NCBI GenBank assembly: GCA_030789695.1
Contig: CM061142.1
Location: 571,135,281 to 571,199,280 of the forward strand
Origin: Scilla litardierei
Lineage: Eukaryota > Streptophyta > Magnoliopsida > Asparagales > Asparagaceae
DNA length: 64,000 nt
Reading direction: 5' to 3'
The position numbers and the translations under genes were made by a program. Below the pieces are notes generated by a model. That model did no database searches, was not told the DNA's origin, and saw only the letters and a program-made list of their open reading frames with translations. Numbering within the stretch: position 1 is the stretch's first letter; each line of letters opens with the position of its first letter. Below are positions 51,788 through 63,736 of this stretch, in pieces.

Positions 51788-53593
51788 ATGTCTTCCGCTT
51801 CAAAGAATATCGTCGCTGAGTTAAACAAAGGTGAAAAACTCAACGGCGATAATTACAAACTTTGGTCCATCAAGATACAATACGTTCTAGAGGAGCAAGA
51901 AGTGCTCGAAACTCTAAAGAACGTTATGATTGAACCCGAGTTGGGCACTACGGCCCAACACCGACGAGACAAGGAAGCTTTTGATGCTTGGTCTCGAAAG
52001 AACAAGATAGCGCGTATTACGTTATTAAGCAGTATGGCTGATGACATAATGCGCATCTTCCGAGAACATGACCTAGCCATGGACATATGGTCCAAGCTAG
52101 AGGAGAAGTTCGGTGGCACATCGGTGTCCAAACTTCGCACCTTAACTATAAGGTTCGATACATATAAGAAACGTCCAGATCATTCCATGGGGAAACATCT
52201 GCGACATATGGCGAACCTTATCTCGGAGTTAAAGGACGCAGGTCATGTGCTCACTGATGAGCAACAAATCCAAGCAGTCATACGTTCCCTACCAAATGGG
52301 TGGGATCAAATGAAGATGCATCTCACTCACAATGAAAGCATCAAGACCTTCAGCGATGTTTCCAAGCACCTCGAATTAGAGGAAGAGCGGCTTGCGGCTG
52401 CCAAGCCAAGTGCAGAAGTGCACATGGTTACTAGTTCCTCATACGGGGGAAAGAAACGGAAAGATCATTCGAAGTTCACTAATGAACGTAATAAGCAACC
52501 TGAGTCTACCAAGAAACCTAAACATAAGGGTGGGCACAAGAAATGGCACAAGAAGAAAGACTTGAAGAGGATCAAGTGCTTCAAGTGCAACAAGCTCGGT
52601 CACTATGCTCGTTCATGTACGAGTGGAGGGGACGAGGTAACGTGTAAATATACTAGTTACATATGTGTTTCTAGTTCGATATTTCTTGTGGAATCTAATC
52701 CGTTTTGGATAATTGATTCAGGTGCCACCGACCACATAGCAAGGGACAGACGGTCCTTCGTGGAGTATCACCGGATACCCCAAGGAACGAAGTGGATCTA
52801 TGTAGGAAACAACACACGTGTTGAAGTGAAAGGCGTTGGGACTTGCAAGCTAGTCTTGGACAACGGCCGCACTCTCCTACTTCATGATGTCCTCTTCGCT
52901 CCAGATATTCGAAGGAATATAATTTCTGTGGTTGTATTAATGGGTCTTGGCTATAACTGGTTTTTTCATGATTGTAATGTGGACTTAAGTTGTAATAATA
53001 CTCTTATTGGTACTGGGTTTGTATTTAAAGGATTTATTGTAATGAGTACAATGTATGATTCCTCATGTAATGAAAATTTCCTTATTGCAAATTCTAAGAC
53101 TTATGAGTCTGATGTGAATTGTTGGCACACAAGGCTTGGTCATATAGGACCAACGCGTATGGATAGACTTGCCAAACGTGGCCTTCTATCCAATGTTTCA
53201 AAGGTTGAAATGTCGACCTGCGAACATTGCCTTGTGGGGAAATCTTGTCGCAAGCCATTTGGAACCGGCACAAGGGCCGAGGTTCCATTACAGCTTATCC
53301 ATTCGGACATATGTGGTCCGATGAATGTCAAGACAAGACGCGAAAAGTCCTATTTCATCACTTTTATTGATGATTTCACCCGATTCGGACATATCTATTT
53401 GATATCCCACAAAAGTGAAGCTTTGGCTTGCTTTAAAAACTATATGAGTTTAGTGGAGAATCAATTAGATCGCAAGATTAAGGTCTTGCGAACCGATAGA
53501 GGCGGTGAATATCAATCAATAAGTTTTAAGGAACTTTGTGATGAAAAAGGCATAATACATCAGGTAACTATGCCTTATACTCCTCAACAAATA
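51788..53593 (+). pseudogene. gag-pol: C2 gag, protease and integrase N-terminal half
   Basis: The ATG at 51788 is chosen because the Gag homology (MSSASKNIVAELNKGEKLNG) starts there. Gag runs through the UBN2-like capsid region (IWSKLEEKFG near 52090) to a CCHC knuckle, CFKCNKLGHYARSC (52578-52619). Protease DSGATDH is intact at 52714. Integrase: zinc domain HTRLGH…CEHCLVGK (53125-53240), core LIHSDICGP (53300), FIDDF (53365), TDRGGEY (53490). A 4-nt insertion around 53588-53594, in the PQQ…GVAERRN motif, shifts the frame and creates a stop at 53618-53620. Confidence 0.92.
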
Positions 53594-55001
53594 AAACGGA
53601 GTTGCAGAAAGGAGAAATAGGACTTTAATGGAAATGGTCCGTTCAATGATGACGCAAGCTAACTTGCCAATCACCTTTTGGGGTGATGCATTATTGACGG
53701 CCACTTTCATTTTAAACCGCGTACCCTCGAAATCAGTTAGCTCCACTCCTTATGAGTTGTGGAACCAAAGGTCTCCTGACTTAAACATTTTGAAACCTTG
53801 GGGTTGTGCATCCTACGCACATATTTCCTCCCATAAGTATGGCAAACTTGGGCCAAGGGGAAGGAAATGTATCTTTATACGATACGCAGAAAACTCCAAA
53901 GGTTATGTTTTTGTTAGTCAGGAAGACAATGGTGGGCTAATTGAGTTTGAGTCGAGGGATGTCACTTTCTTGGAAAACGAGTTTCCACGACAGGGCGAGA
54001 TAAGTCAGGACTTATCTCTATTTGAGATTTATGATCAAGAAGGATTACCTCATTCGAGTGGGAGAATTCTTGGTGAAAATGAAAATACGTTTCAATCTTC
54101 ACCAATGGATTATACGAATGACGATTATCCTATTCCATACGGGAATAATGATCCAAGTGGGAGCAATTCTAACGACATTCCAAGTGGGAGTGATATTAGA
54201 ATTGATCTAAATTCAAGTCAACAAGGACTTGAAGAATCTCAAATACGACGTAGTAGTCGTACAAGGTTGGCTCCTCTAAGATTTGAGGATGAATTTCCGC
54301 AAACCTTTATGACTTTACTACAAGAAGATGACGAGCCTGCTACTTTCAAACAGGCCGTATCTTGCCCTGCTAAAGACAAATGGATGGAAGCGATGCAAGA
54401 GGAGTTAGAATCCATGAAAGTTAACCAAGTCTGGGACTTAGTTGACTTACCCAGAGGACGTAGAGCTATTGGGAACAAATGGGTTCTCAAGATCAAGCAT
54501 AAGGCTGATGGCTCTATTGACAGATATAAAGCTCGCCTTGTCGCGAAAGGTTTTACGCAACAGGAAGGGATAGACTACGAAGAGACCTTCTCACCTGTTG
54601 TTCGTTTTACCTCAATTCGCCTGATTCTGGCAATGGTAGCTTGCTTGGACCTCGAATTACATCAAATGGATGTAAAGACTGCCTTTCTCAATGGAGAATT
54701 AGACGAGGAGATCTATATGGAACAACCAACAGGGTTTGTAAAAGAAGGAAACGAACATAAGGTTTGTAAACTTCTTAAATCCATATATGGTCTTAAACAA
54801 TCCTCGAGGCAGTGGTATATACGATTTCAAGAGGTTGTCTTATCAAATGAATTTTCCATGCTTGATGAAGATAACTGTGTATATATCAAGAGGAATAAGA
54901 ACAAGTATGTTATTATGTCTCTATATGTAGATGACATCTTAATAGCCGGAAATGACAAGGGCTTTGTGATGGATATCAAGGCTTGGCTTTCATCAGTTTT
55001 T
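53594..55001 (+). pseudogene. pol: C2 integrase C-terminal part and reverse transcriptase
   Basis: After the 4-nt insertion the frame is open from about 53600. Integrase end (AERRNRTL equivalent, WGDALLTATFILNRVP, GCASYAHI), then an acidic linker, then RT: KWMEAMQEELESM near 54380, DYEETFSPVVRF near 54575, HQMDVKTAFLNG near 54663, YGLKQSSRQWY near 54790, catalytic YVDDILIAGN near 54925. One extra T in a run of six Ts at 54996-55001 moves the frame to a TGA at 55002-55004. Confidence 0.92.
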
Positions 55002-55896
55002 TGAGATGAAAGACATGGGAGAAGCCGCATATATCCTTGGAGTTAAGATTTCAAGGAATCGTTCGAAGAAACTTCTTTCTCTTTCACAGGAGACTTATAT
55101 AAAGAAGGTTCTAGAACGTTTTAACATGCAGGACTGCAAGTCCATTGATACTCCAATAAGCAAGTGCGACAATTTATGTCTGAAATCATGTCCAAAGAAC
55201 CAAAAAGAGAAGGAGATTATGGAAAAAGTTCCATATTCCAGTGCAGTTGGTAGTCTAATGTACGCTATGATGTGTACAAGACCGGACATCTGTTTTGCCG
55301 TTGGAATGGTAAGTCGTTACCAATCCAACCCAGGGCAAGTACACTGGAAAGCAGTTAAGAGGATAATGTGGTATCTCAAAGGAACTGCAGACTTTGCTTT
55401 ATGCTATCAAGGAGATGCCTTGAGGCTCGAAGGCTACACTGATGCTGATTGGGCGGGTGATCTCGATGAGCGACGATCGACCTCAGGATATGTTTTTCTA
55501 CTCGGATCCGGTGCAATATCCTGGAGTAGCAAGAAACAATCCTGCATCGCACTTTCAACCATGGAAGCCGAGTTTGTAGCATTTAGCATGGCAGTCCAAG
55601 AAGCTGTTTGGCTTAGGAAGTTCTTAGACAGGCTAATTAATGCAAGTGACTCAGGTGCTGTACCTATACACAGCGACAGTCAAGCATCTATAGCCTATGT
55701 CAAAGATCCGAAATTCCATTGTAAGACCAAACACATAGATATCCGCTACAAATTTGCAAAAGACTATGATAAGACCAAGAAGGTGGACATAAGGTACATA
55801 TCTACGCATGAGATGATAGCGGATCCGCTTACGAAGGCGATCCCCAGAGATGTGTTTTACAAACACTTATCATCTCAAGGATTGCGTAAGAGCTGA
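55002..55896 (+). pseudogene. pol: C2 end of RT and RNase H
   Basis: Open from the frameshift to TGA at 55894-55896. MKDMGEAAYILGVKI near 55006, then RNase H motifs YTDADWAGDLDERRSTSG (55436-55490), STMEAEF (55557), HSDSQASI (55670) and KTKHIDIRYKF (55730). Only the homopolymer frameshift parts it from the RT; the domains look complete. Confidence 0.92.
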
Positions 55897-56909
55897 GTTG
55901 TACAAATGTAAATTCCCATGTCTGTAAATGATCAAAATTAATAAAAGAATAAGTTCTTTTTCAAACATTGCATATGAATTTCTTAATAAATGTTTGTGTA
56001 CATTTTGAAATCTCAGCTGAATTCTAGTATGTCGGACAGATTGAGGTTGGCTCTCTCATATGAGCAACCGCCTTATTCTATCAGACGGATGGAATAGAGA
56101 TGAGACCTGTTTGAAGTCAAAATCATCAGACGGATGATTTAAGAGTCATGACTTAAACAAAATGGTCGCATGAAAGATCTGCATCATATGGATGCTTACA
56201 AAAGATCTAAGAGGATTTTTTGAAATCCTATCTGTCTAAATGCGGGATGTGAGTCCAAAGGATTATTTGATTAGAATAAGGGACTCAAAGTCAGACATTA
56301 TGGTGTCTGATCATCATCCTTACAACATCATTGAGACATACACTCCCTGGGAAAGGAGCGATGTTGTAATACGTGTTCATACCACGTATGCATTTCGACC
56401 ATTGAGTTAGTAGCAATAGTGTTTGCTATTATGTGAGACTCAAAGGCCATATGGGCCTTAACTCTTACCCTCAAGGACTCCAATTGGTTCCTTTAGATTT
56501 GACAAGATGATCGCTATCTTAGCGTGTTACTTATGGGCTATGATAATTCGGCTCGGCGGGGCACGGTAGAAAAGCAAGTCTAGTCAAGATCAGAAGGTTC
56601 GTAAGAAGAGGAAGATTGATTTCATATTCACATTTGGACTTTAATGATTCAAAGCTGGCCAGCCAATTGTGATCCAGATGGGATTCAATTGTTGAATATA
56701 AAGTATAAGAAATGTGAAGAAATAATCTAGGGTAAAGCATGCATTGAACTACTCAACTTTGCACCTTCGAGGTCGTTGTGTATCTCTAACAAGTGCACAA
56801 CAACAGACTCTACGCGCATGACGGTCGCACGGTCTATTTCTCGGTATGATAGATGAAAGAACTAAGAGAAAGACGTTCTTTTACAATCCCCTCAAGTGTG
56901 AGTGGGAGA
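55897..56909 (+). other. C2 3' noncoding region and polypurine tract
   Basis: About 1 kb with no coding signal. GAGTGGGAGA at 56900-56909 abuts the 3' LTR and is the polypurine tract. Several copies of CAGACGGATG or GACGGATG near 56080-56130. Confidence 0.75.
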
Positions 56910-57516
56910 TGTTGGATATGGAATACGTTAGTACAACCTTGTAGGGGATGTACGAGGGAATACGGACCTCGAACGTCGCGTACACGAAGTCGTACGCAAA
57001 GGGAGTATGTTCCCTTGCGGAGAGGATCTCTAGATTGATGGGAAAGTCACATTATATGTGCATAAGTGCATGCGACATATGGCTAATAAAGGGGTAATAT
57101 CTTAAGCTTATATTGTACCATGCATATGGTACAACTTAAGCTTATAATATGCCATGTACGATGGTACACCTTAGTTAAATTGTTCCAAAGGAACAATTTA
57201 TCCTAAAATAACTACCTTGGGGGCTATAAATAAGACCCAAGGGTTAGCCATTTCCTTACACTTTTGCATGGCATTCTTGCATGCATTTTCATTCTAGCGA
57301 AGCTCTGCCGAAATACTTCCTCTCCCTTTATCCAAGTTCTTAATCTAAAAGTAGAGATTTAGATTGTGGATTTAGTAGCCTTACTCCGTTCGTGAGAAGA
57401 CTCGATCCGTCGTGGCGAATCCGAAGGCGAAGTTCGTAGACTACCGTGCCGCATACGCTAGCGTAAGTCTCAACTTCATTTATCGATCCTAACTCTGTTT
57501 TATGCAGGATCCTACA
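56910..57516 (+). repeat. C2 3' LTR
   Basis: 607 bp, same length as the 5' LTR, about nine base differences, no indels seen. Confidence 0.95.
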
Positions 57517-57521
57517 GATCC

Positions 57522-57938
57522 AACCCCTTTTACTTGTTTTGTTCATGCTGCCATGTCATCCATGCATTTGTAACTGCCATGTTTAAATTCCTTATCTGTA
57601 CGCATTTAAATTACAACTTGCCATGTCATGCCATCCATGTCTGCTTGTTGCATTTGTAGCACACGCTACTATACTTGTACTTGCTTGTTCAGGCTAGGCA
57701 CCTGCGTTGCAGGCACAACCCTATGCCAAATACACTTCCTGGCTCGTGATCCAGAAGCGGGACATTAGTTTTGGTCAAAAGCCAATGCCCGATACACGTG
57801 GAGGGGTAGGGTTGAGCGACCACTCAGCATAGAAGTGTGCCCGTACAGCCACTTCAGCTGTAAAGCGTGAACTCTGTGCACGACATGAAAACATGACTTG
57901 TGATTGTTAGTAGTTTGCTACTCTTGCCATGCCATGCT
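57522..57938 (+). repeat. T1 right LTR, part after C2, cut by T2
   Basis: Continues the 47598 LTR after the GATCC duplication, matching 26694-27111 of the 5' LTR. At 57939 the minus-strand T2 element begins. The last 5 bp, ATGCT, may be its target duplication. Confidence 0.88.
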
Positions 57939-58275
57939 TGTCACGACCCGCTTCCCTAAAATGGAGGCGAGGCGTGAGAAGGTCCGCTCAAGCGTGGAGC
58001 TGTGAAGCCTCACGCCTGATAAGCGTAAATTTAGTATAAGCAGGTCCCTGTAATTGCAAATGAAACAACAATAATAATAATATGAGACGGATATGAAATA
58101 CCAATCCCACAGGTTGTCCACAAAATATTCGACATCACAGAAAAGCCACCAAGCTAAAAGAAAGAGTCTAAAGGCCCAGAACAAGGCCAACAAAAGCAAC
58201 GACATAACAAAGTATAGGTGCCACGCACCGACAACAAAACAACTGTCTAAACAAAAGTAAAACACAACGAAGACA

Positions 58276-58383
58276 CTAGGACTGGTCCCCAGTGTCTACG
58301 AAGTCCTCGTCCAACACGGGCGCAAGCTCGGCGTCCGCAAACACCTCACCCTCAGCAAGTAACTCGGGCTCAAGGTCTAACAT
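58276..58383 (-). CDS. Acidic LTR microORF of T2, minus-strand copy (35 aa)
   Basis: ATG at 58383, TAG at 58278-58276. Begins MLDLEPELLAEGEVF and ends EDFVDTGDQS. Length and ending are the same as in the T1 and solo T2 copies, although the middle differs. See the T1 entry for the alternative of a leader exon. Confidence 0.55.
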   Translation of the reverse strand: MLDLEPELLAEGEVFADAELAPVLDEDFVDTGDQS

Positions 58384-59640
58384 GCGTCACCCAAAAGAGA
58401 AAGGGGCACATGTCAGCAAGTCTAAAAGACTTGAGCAAGGAAACTGAAAGTAACTAACAACCTAGCACTTATAATGTTAAACAATGACATGGCAGTTGAG
58501 TATGATGCAACAGTTTAAAAGAGAGGCAAGCGCGCACGATGTAGCAAAAGCTACCAAATCACTATTCACTTATCATTTATCACTTATCACTTATCACTTA
58601 TCACTTGTCACTTAGTGCATAGAGAGTCCACCTGCTGGCCAGCTCGTGGCTCAGTCTGCTTATCTCTATCACTATTAATCACTTGTGCACTAGAGAGTCC
58701 ACCTGCTGGCCGGAGTGGCGGATCAGGCCAACTCGGGGCTCAGTCCGCTTATCTCTTACCCCACCCATATGTGTCGAGCGTTGGGATTTCCAACTCACTG
58801 AGCTCGCTTCTGGAACACGAGCCAGGAAGTGTATTTGGCATAGGGGTGCACCTAGCCGATATCCGAGCGTTGGGGATTCCAACTACAGGGCTCGCTTCTG
58901 GAACACGAGCCAGGAATATAATGTTGTGGCGTGTGCTATGCAATCACGACCAATAATCACTATGCAATGACATGAACAGATATTTGCGTACCGTTAATTG
59001 AAATTAAATGTGACATGCAAGCATGATGAGGGTGACGGACCAAGCTTCGTTGCCAAGCTAGGTCAATGGCGTCTAAACGGCTATCCTTTCACCGTTTAGT
59101 CTCTTTTACGCTAAAGCATGGTAAATGGCCTAAGACATGGCCCAATTCAAGATATGCAAGTTTCACTTGCCTAGCACCGGGGATGACGGTCACGAAGGTT
59201 CATTTCGCGGGTGCTAGCCTACGGGGAATTGCTGTTATGGGGAACAATCATCAAAACAACAAGTATTTTATTAGGGTTTCATAAAAATTACAATAGGTTA
59301 GGAAAATATCAAGAGATCGATTTCTTACCGAGAGGAGGCGGATGGAACACTCCGGGGAACCCTAGGATCAGATCTGGGAACCAATGGAGAAGCTTGGAGA
59401 GTTAGGGTTTTTGGGGGATTTTGGGGATTTGATGGAGATTTGGGGAAAATGAGAGGTGGAAAGAGTTGATGGATGGATTGGATGATGGATTTAGGGCTTG
59501 GAATGAAGGATTGAAGCTTGGAGGAAGATGGGGGCTCAATGGGGGAGATTTTAGGGTTTTAGGTCGAGTGGGGGAAGATGAAATCGTTTGGGAGGGGGTT
59601 AAATAGGTTGGGCGTGCCCAGAAATTAGGGTTTTAACACA

Positions 59641-60175
59641 GATTAGTCGGTCAAAGAGCAACCACTGACCGACTAGTTTGGCAACTAGTCGGTCGGTCGA
59701 CCAACGCAGACCGACTAAGTGTAAACAGTAACTTCTGAACGAAAATAGGATTTAGAGTTAGTCGGTCCATGAACAAATACTGACTGACTAGTTTAACATC
59801 TAGTCGGTCGATGAACGTTCTTAGACCGACTAAGAGTAAACAGTAACTCGACTGTACAGTAGGACCAAGAATTAGTCGGTCTGACTACAAAACTTAACCG
59901 ACTAGTTTAACAACTAGTCGGTCGAAAGATGAACTTTGACCGACTAAGAATGAACAGTACTGATACTAAAATTAAGATGATGTGTTAGTCGGTTAAAGAA
60001 GCATTGCCGACCGACTAGTTTGCCACCTAGTCGGTCAACCAACGTTCTTAGACCGACTAACGATAAACAGTAACTCCTGAGAAATTTAGAAAGCCAACTA
60101 GTCGGTCCAAGAAGGATTGCCGACCGACTGGATCGTCATCTAGTCGGTCGGTGCCCCTTCTTATACTGGCTAATA
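59641..60175 (-). repeat. 113-bp palindromic tandem repeat in T2 3' LTR
   Basis: Same array as 43932-44470, read in the other direction: TAGTCGGTC and GACCGACTA alternate through the whole stretch. It lies upstream of the TATA-like site in the sense direction. Confidence 0.85.
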
Positions 60176-60442
60176 GGCACCAAAAGTACCGATACGGAGC
60201 GCGGGGCCCCGTGATCGATTCGTAAGACTTCTAGGCTTGATCTAATAGTAAGATACGACCGTTATGAAGTCCGTCACGAATGACATACCTCAAAATCGAC
60301 AACCCTAAGGAAGAAACGAGAAAACATGACGAATCGATCGAAAATGAAAGCTACGAAGACGAAAACCACACATGAGGAGAAAATCCACCAAAACATATAT
60401 TATATTATAATAAATCCAGATACATGAAAAGCAGTCGTTACA

Positions 60443-60488
60443 TCCTCCCCAACTTAAGAAAAATTCCGTCCTCGGAATTTCCAAATAC
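60443..60488 (-). other. T2 polypurine tract region
   Basis: Minus strand TTAAGTTGGGGAGGA at 60457-60443, abutting the LTR start. Confidence 0.85.
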
Positions 60489-61391
60489 TCACGAGTCCGG
60501 AAACAAAAGTGGGAAACGCTCTCGCATCTCATCCTCATTCTCCCAAGTAGATTCTCCAGGTGAGCCGTGTCGCCACATCACCCTCACAAGATTGACAATC
60601 TTGTTCCGAAGCGATTTCTGACGCCTGTCCAGAATCTGCACTGGATGCTGGTCATACGTCATATCGGGGCGAACGGTAATCTCCGAAAAATCCACAGCAT
60701 GAGACGGATCGCTAATGTATCGACGAAGCTGCGACACATGGAAAACATCGTGAACTCCTTCCAAAGATGGCGGCAAGGCCAAGCGATAAGCTACCTCGCC
60801 AACCCTCTCCAAAATGTCAAACGGTCCAATGAATCGCGGGCTCAACTTCCCACGCTTCCCGAAACGAATCACACCACGATTCGGGGAAATCTTCAAGAAC
60901 ACATGGTCGCCCGGCTGAAACTCCAAAGGACGACGTTTAGCATCCGCCCAATGCTTAAAACGGTCCTGAGCAATCCTCAACCTCTCCCGAATATTCCTGA
61001 CGATATCCACGGCCTCCACGATCATCTTAGGTCCCAACAACTCCCGATCACCAACGTCATCCCAACTCAATGGCGATCGACATTTCCTCCCATAAAGAGA
61101 GGCGAAAGGCGCCATGCCAATACTCGCCTGGAAGCTGTTGTTGTAAGAGAACTCCACCAAATGCAGATGGTCCTCCCACGAACCCTTGAAATCCAACATG
61201 CACGCCCTCAGCATGTCTTCCAAAATCTGAATCGTCCTCTCGGACTGGCCATCCGTTTACGGATGGTACGCCGTGCTGAAACTCAGACGCGTACCCAAGC
61301 TCTTCTACAAACTCTGCCAGAACTGAGATGTGAACCTCGTGTCTCTGTCAGACACGATACTCACGGGGACTCCATGAAGTCGCACAACCTC
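60489..61391 (-). pseudogene. pol: T2 pol, last exon: integrase C-terminal half and chromodomain (two stops)
   Basis: Minus strand. Starts [15 protein letters not shown] after the intron, with the frame correct here (T1 lacks one base at this point). A TAG at 61307-61305 and a TAA at 61259-61257 interrupt it, both at places where Gln CAG is expected. From 61223 it is open: MEDMLRACMLDFKGSW, GPFDILERVGEVAYRLALP, and a chromodomain-like end, LVRVMWRHGSPGESTWENED. The stop is at 60489. A Tekay/Del-type tail. Confidence 0.9.
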
Positions 61392-61462
61392 CTGCACGAT
61401 TCACGTTACATCACTATCCAAACTAGGAAAAGGAAATAAAACGGAGAGTAAAAGAATTTTAC
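61392..61462 (-). other. Intron inside T2 integrase (71 bp)
   Basis: Minus strand donor AGAG/GTAAAA at 61462 and acceptor GTGCAG/GAG at 61392. Same length, position and T-rich centre as in T1, with several base differences. Joining keeps the frame between two Glu codons. Confidence 0.78.
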
Positions 61463-62797
61463 CTCTATATATCTCCTCGCTAGCGCCTCAGTGGACTGTC
61501 CCACCCGGAATGGAATAAAGTGCGCAGATTTGGTCAATCGATCTACGATTACCCAAATCGCGTCATTCTGCTTCGGACTCCGAGGTAGTCCAGTCACGAA
61601 ATCCATAGTGATGTGTTGCCACTTCCACTCCGGAATCGGAAGCGGTTGTAGCAACCTGGCCGAACGCTGATGCTCCGCCTTCACTTGCTGGCAAACCAAA
61701 CACTTGGCTACACTCCAAGCCACGCTCCTCTTCATACCATGCCACCAATAATTCAGACGAAGATCCTGGTACATCTTGGTGCCACCAGGATGCACAGAAT
61801 ACGGCGAACTGTGTGCCTCCACCATCAACTCCTCTCTAATATCCCCAGCTGGCACACACAACCTGGCTCCAAACCTCAGCGAGCCATCCTCATGAATCAA
61901 AAATTCAGTCCGCAGACCGGCCTCCACCTGCTCCCGAATCTTCACCAGCTTCGGATCCTCAGCCTGGCCAGCCTTAATCCGATCCACGATCGTCGACTGT
62001 ACCTGCATGTACATCAACGATGAATCCTCCCCAGGAAGGACAATCTCAACACCAGACTCGCAAAAATCCTGCTGCAATCTCCACTGCGAGGTCAACATCA
62101 TCACCACGGGAAGCCTACTCAAGGCATCTGGAACCACATTCACCTTGCCAGTGTGATACTGCAAATCAATCTCATAATCCGCCATAAGCTCCAAGCATCG
62201 ACGCTGACGCATGTTTAGCTCCTTCTGAGTAAAAATATACTTCAAACTTTTGTGATCGGTGAAGATTTTCACTTTCTCACTCAGCAAGAAGTGCCTCCAA
62301 ATCTTAAGAGCAAACACAACGGCAGCCAACTCCAAATCATGCGTCGGGTAATTCTTCTCATGAACCTTGAGCTGACGAGACGCATAAGCCACAACATGTC
62401 CGTGCTGATGCAACACACAACCGAGACCCTTGCCAGAAGCATCGCAAAAGATCTCAAATCCACCGCTGCGATCAGGCACAGCAAGAACAGGGGCAGTCGT
62501 CAGTCTCTCCCTCAGAACACCAAAAGCACTCTCACAATCACCCGACCAAACAAAAGGTACATCCTTCCGCGTCAACCTGGTCATCGGCTCGGCAATACGG
62601 GAAAAGTCCTTAATGAAACGACGATAATATCCCGCCAAACCAAGGAAACTCCGGATCTCAGACGCAGACGACGAAACAGGCCACTCGCTGATGACCCTAA
62701 TCTTCTCGGGATCCACAGAAATACCATCTCCAGTCACCACATGCCTGAGAAAAGCAACTCTATCCAGCCAGAACTCGCACTTCGAAAACTTAGCATA
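61463..62797 (-). pseudogene. pol: T2 pol: RT thumb, RNase H, integrase N-terminal half
   Basis: One open minus-strand stretch: [16 protein letters not shown] (cut at its left by H1), [17 protein letters not shown], RNase [14 protein letters not shown] near 62455 and [11 protein letters not shown] near 62260, the zinc domain of integrase ([13 protein letters not shown]…CLVCQQVK, 61815-61690) and [15 protein letters not shown] near 61610, to Y-I-E before the intron. An intact frame except for the H1 insertion, the best kept pol piece of the gypsy elements here. Confidence 0.9.
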
Positions 62798-62805
62798 CAA
62801 CCGAT

Positions 62806-63728
62806 TAGGGGAGAGCACGGTCTCAAACCGGCGGTTTGGGACCTAAACCGAACCAGACCGTATAAGTAGTGGTTTCTCACAGGCCAGACCAAACCAGACC
62901 GCCAGACCGACGATTTTCGAGCCGAGGAAAACCGCTTGGAGCGGTTTGGTTCGGTTTGGAACCGCGGTTCAGACATATGATGACAGAAGATCCCCTCGTA
63001 TACCCAATTTTGCTAAATATAGACTTTGTCATTAAAATAATTTCATGACATGGCTTCATTTCTGTGCTCCTTATCAAACCAGGGGAAATTAGGCATTGCA
63101 TCGCTTGCAGGAGTTCTAACTATGACAGCGACAGCGACAGGTGCGGTTATTATTGTTCTATGTATTTTCATTTTTCTATAGCAGTTAGGGTGCATTCATC
63201 ACTAGAAGGTGTAGCTAAATTGTGTTGATCATGTTAATTCACTGATGTTTCTACAGATAGCAACGTCCCATACTATCGCATTGTCAACTAAGCACATCCC
63301 ATTTTCTTCTCCAGGTTAAAGAAGGCTATATGATGCGTTAAGTGCATGGAGAATTAGCGATACTCAAACGGGAAAAGAACGAATGCAGTCTGAACTCCGA
63401 AGAGTGAAGACTGGAGATTGAAGAGGGCAGATAGCCAAATAGGGCCGGCGCGGCGCCGCTCAGCCTAAAGGCCTTAGGCTAGGGTTCCTAGTGACTATGG
63501 TTAAAATCCCAACAGATTTCTAACACAATATATAATATATGTTAGGGGTCGGGTCGGTTCAGTTTAAGCGGTTTCGACAGGGTGAAACCAAACCAGACCA
63601 TATAAGTGGCGGTTTTCAACGATTGAGACCAAACCAGACCGATGGAGAGCGGTTCGGTTCGGTTTTTGGCTCGGTCTGGTTCGGTCCGGTTCGGTTCGGG
63701 CGGTTTGAGCAAATCGTGCTCACCCCTA
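62806..63728. mobile_element. H1: non-autonomous hAT-type DNA transposon (923 bp)
   Basis: Flanked by the 8-bp duplication CAACCGAT (62798-62805 and 63729-63736). Terminal inverted repeats start TAGGGGAGAGCACG on the left and TAGGGGTGAGCACG on the right, typical of plant hAT. Subterminal regions are rich in CGGTTTGG and GGTTCGGTTC repeats in opposite orientation. No transposase ORF, so it would need one supplied elsewhere. Orientation cannot be assigned. Confidence 0.92.
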
Positions 63729-63736
63729 CAACCGAT

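Larger units (their letters stand above)
49458..57516 (+). mobile_element. C2: Ty1/copia element, complete and young
   Basis: 8,059 bp with 607-bp LTRs (49458-50064 and 56910-57516) and the duplication GATCC (49453-49457 and 57517-57521). The two LTRs differ at about nine positions by eye (about 1.5%), the lowest divergence in the window. Primer site, gag-pol and purine tract are all present; pol has two small frameshifts. A GC-rich tract of about 0.6 kb sits in the leader. Gag opens with an ELNKGEKLNGDNYKLW motif of Tnt1-type or Tork/Bianca-type copia; I am not certain of the lineage. Confidence 0.95.
24844..57938 (+). mobile_element. T1: composite chromodomain Ty3/gypsy locus with three LTRs, heavily nested
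   Basis: Plus-strand Tekay/Del-like material inserted in T4 gag. Order: LTR 24844-27732, gag-pol 27878-40607, LTR 40649-43261 (3' end missing), pol fragment 43257-47556, LTR 47598-57938 (cut at the right by T2). The middle LTR joins the pol fragment at a 5-bp overlap (TTTAC), so the second unit lost its LTR end, gag and most of pol. Later insertions are A1 with S2, a solo T2 LTR, C2 and the minus-strand T2. The chromodomain-like tail after integrase gives the lineage. Left flank TAGAT (24839-24843) may be the target duplication; the partner is not in the window. Confidence 0.88.
57939..60442 (-). repeat. T2 3' LTR (2,504 bp)
   Basis: Minus strand TGTAACGACTGC (60442) to GGGTCGTGACA (57939). 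It has the 113-bp array (59641-60175), a degenerate TATA-like TATTTAA near 59600, one hairpin (arms near 59040-59066), the microORF (58276-58383), a heptamer CACTTAT-type microsatellite (58571-58617) and a nearby duplicated AGAGAGTCCACCTGCTGGCC. Confidence 0.9.
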
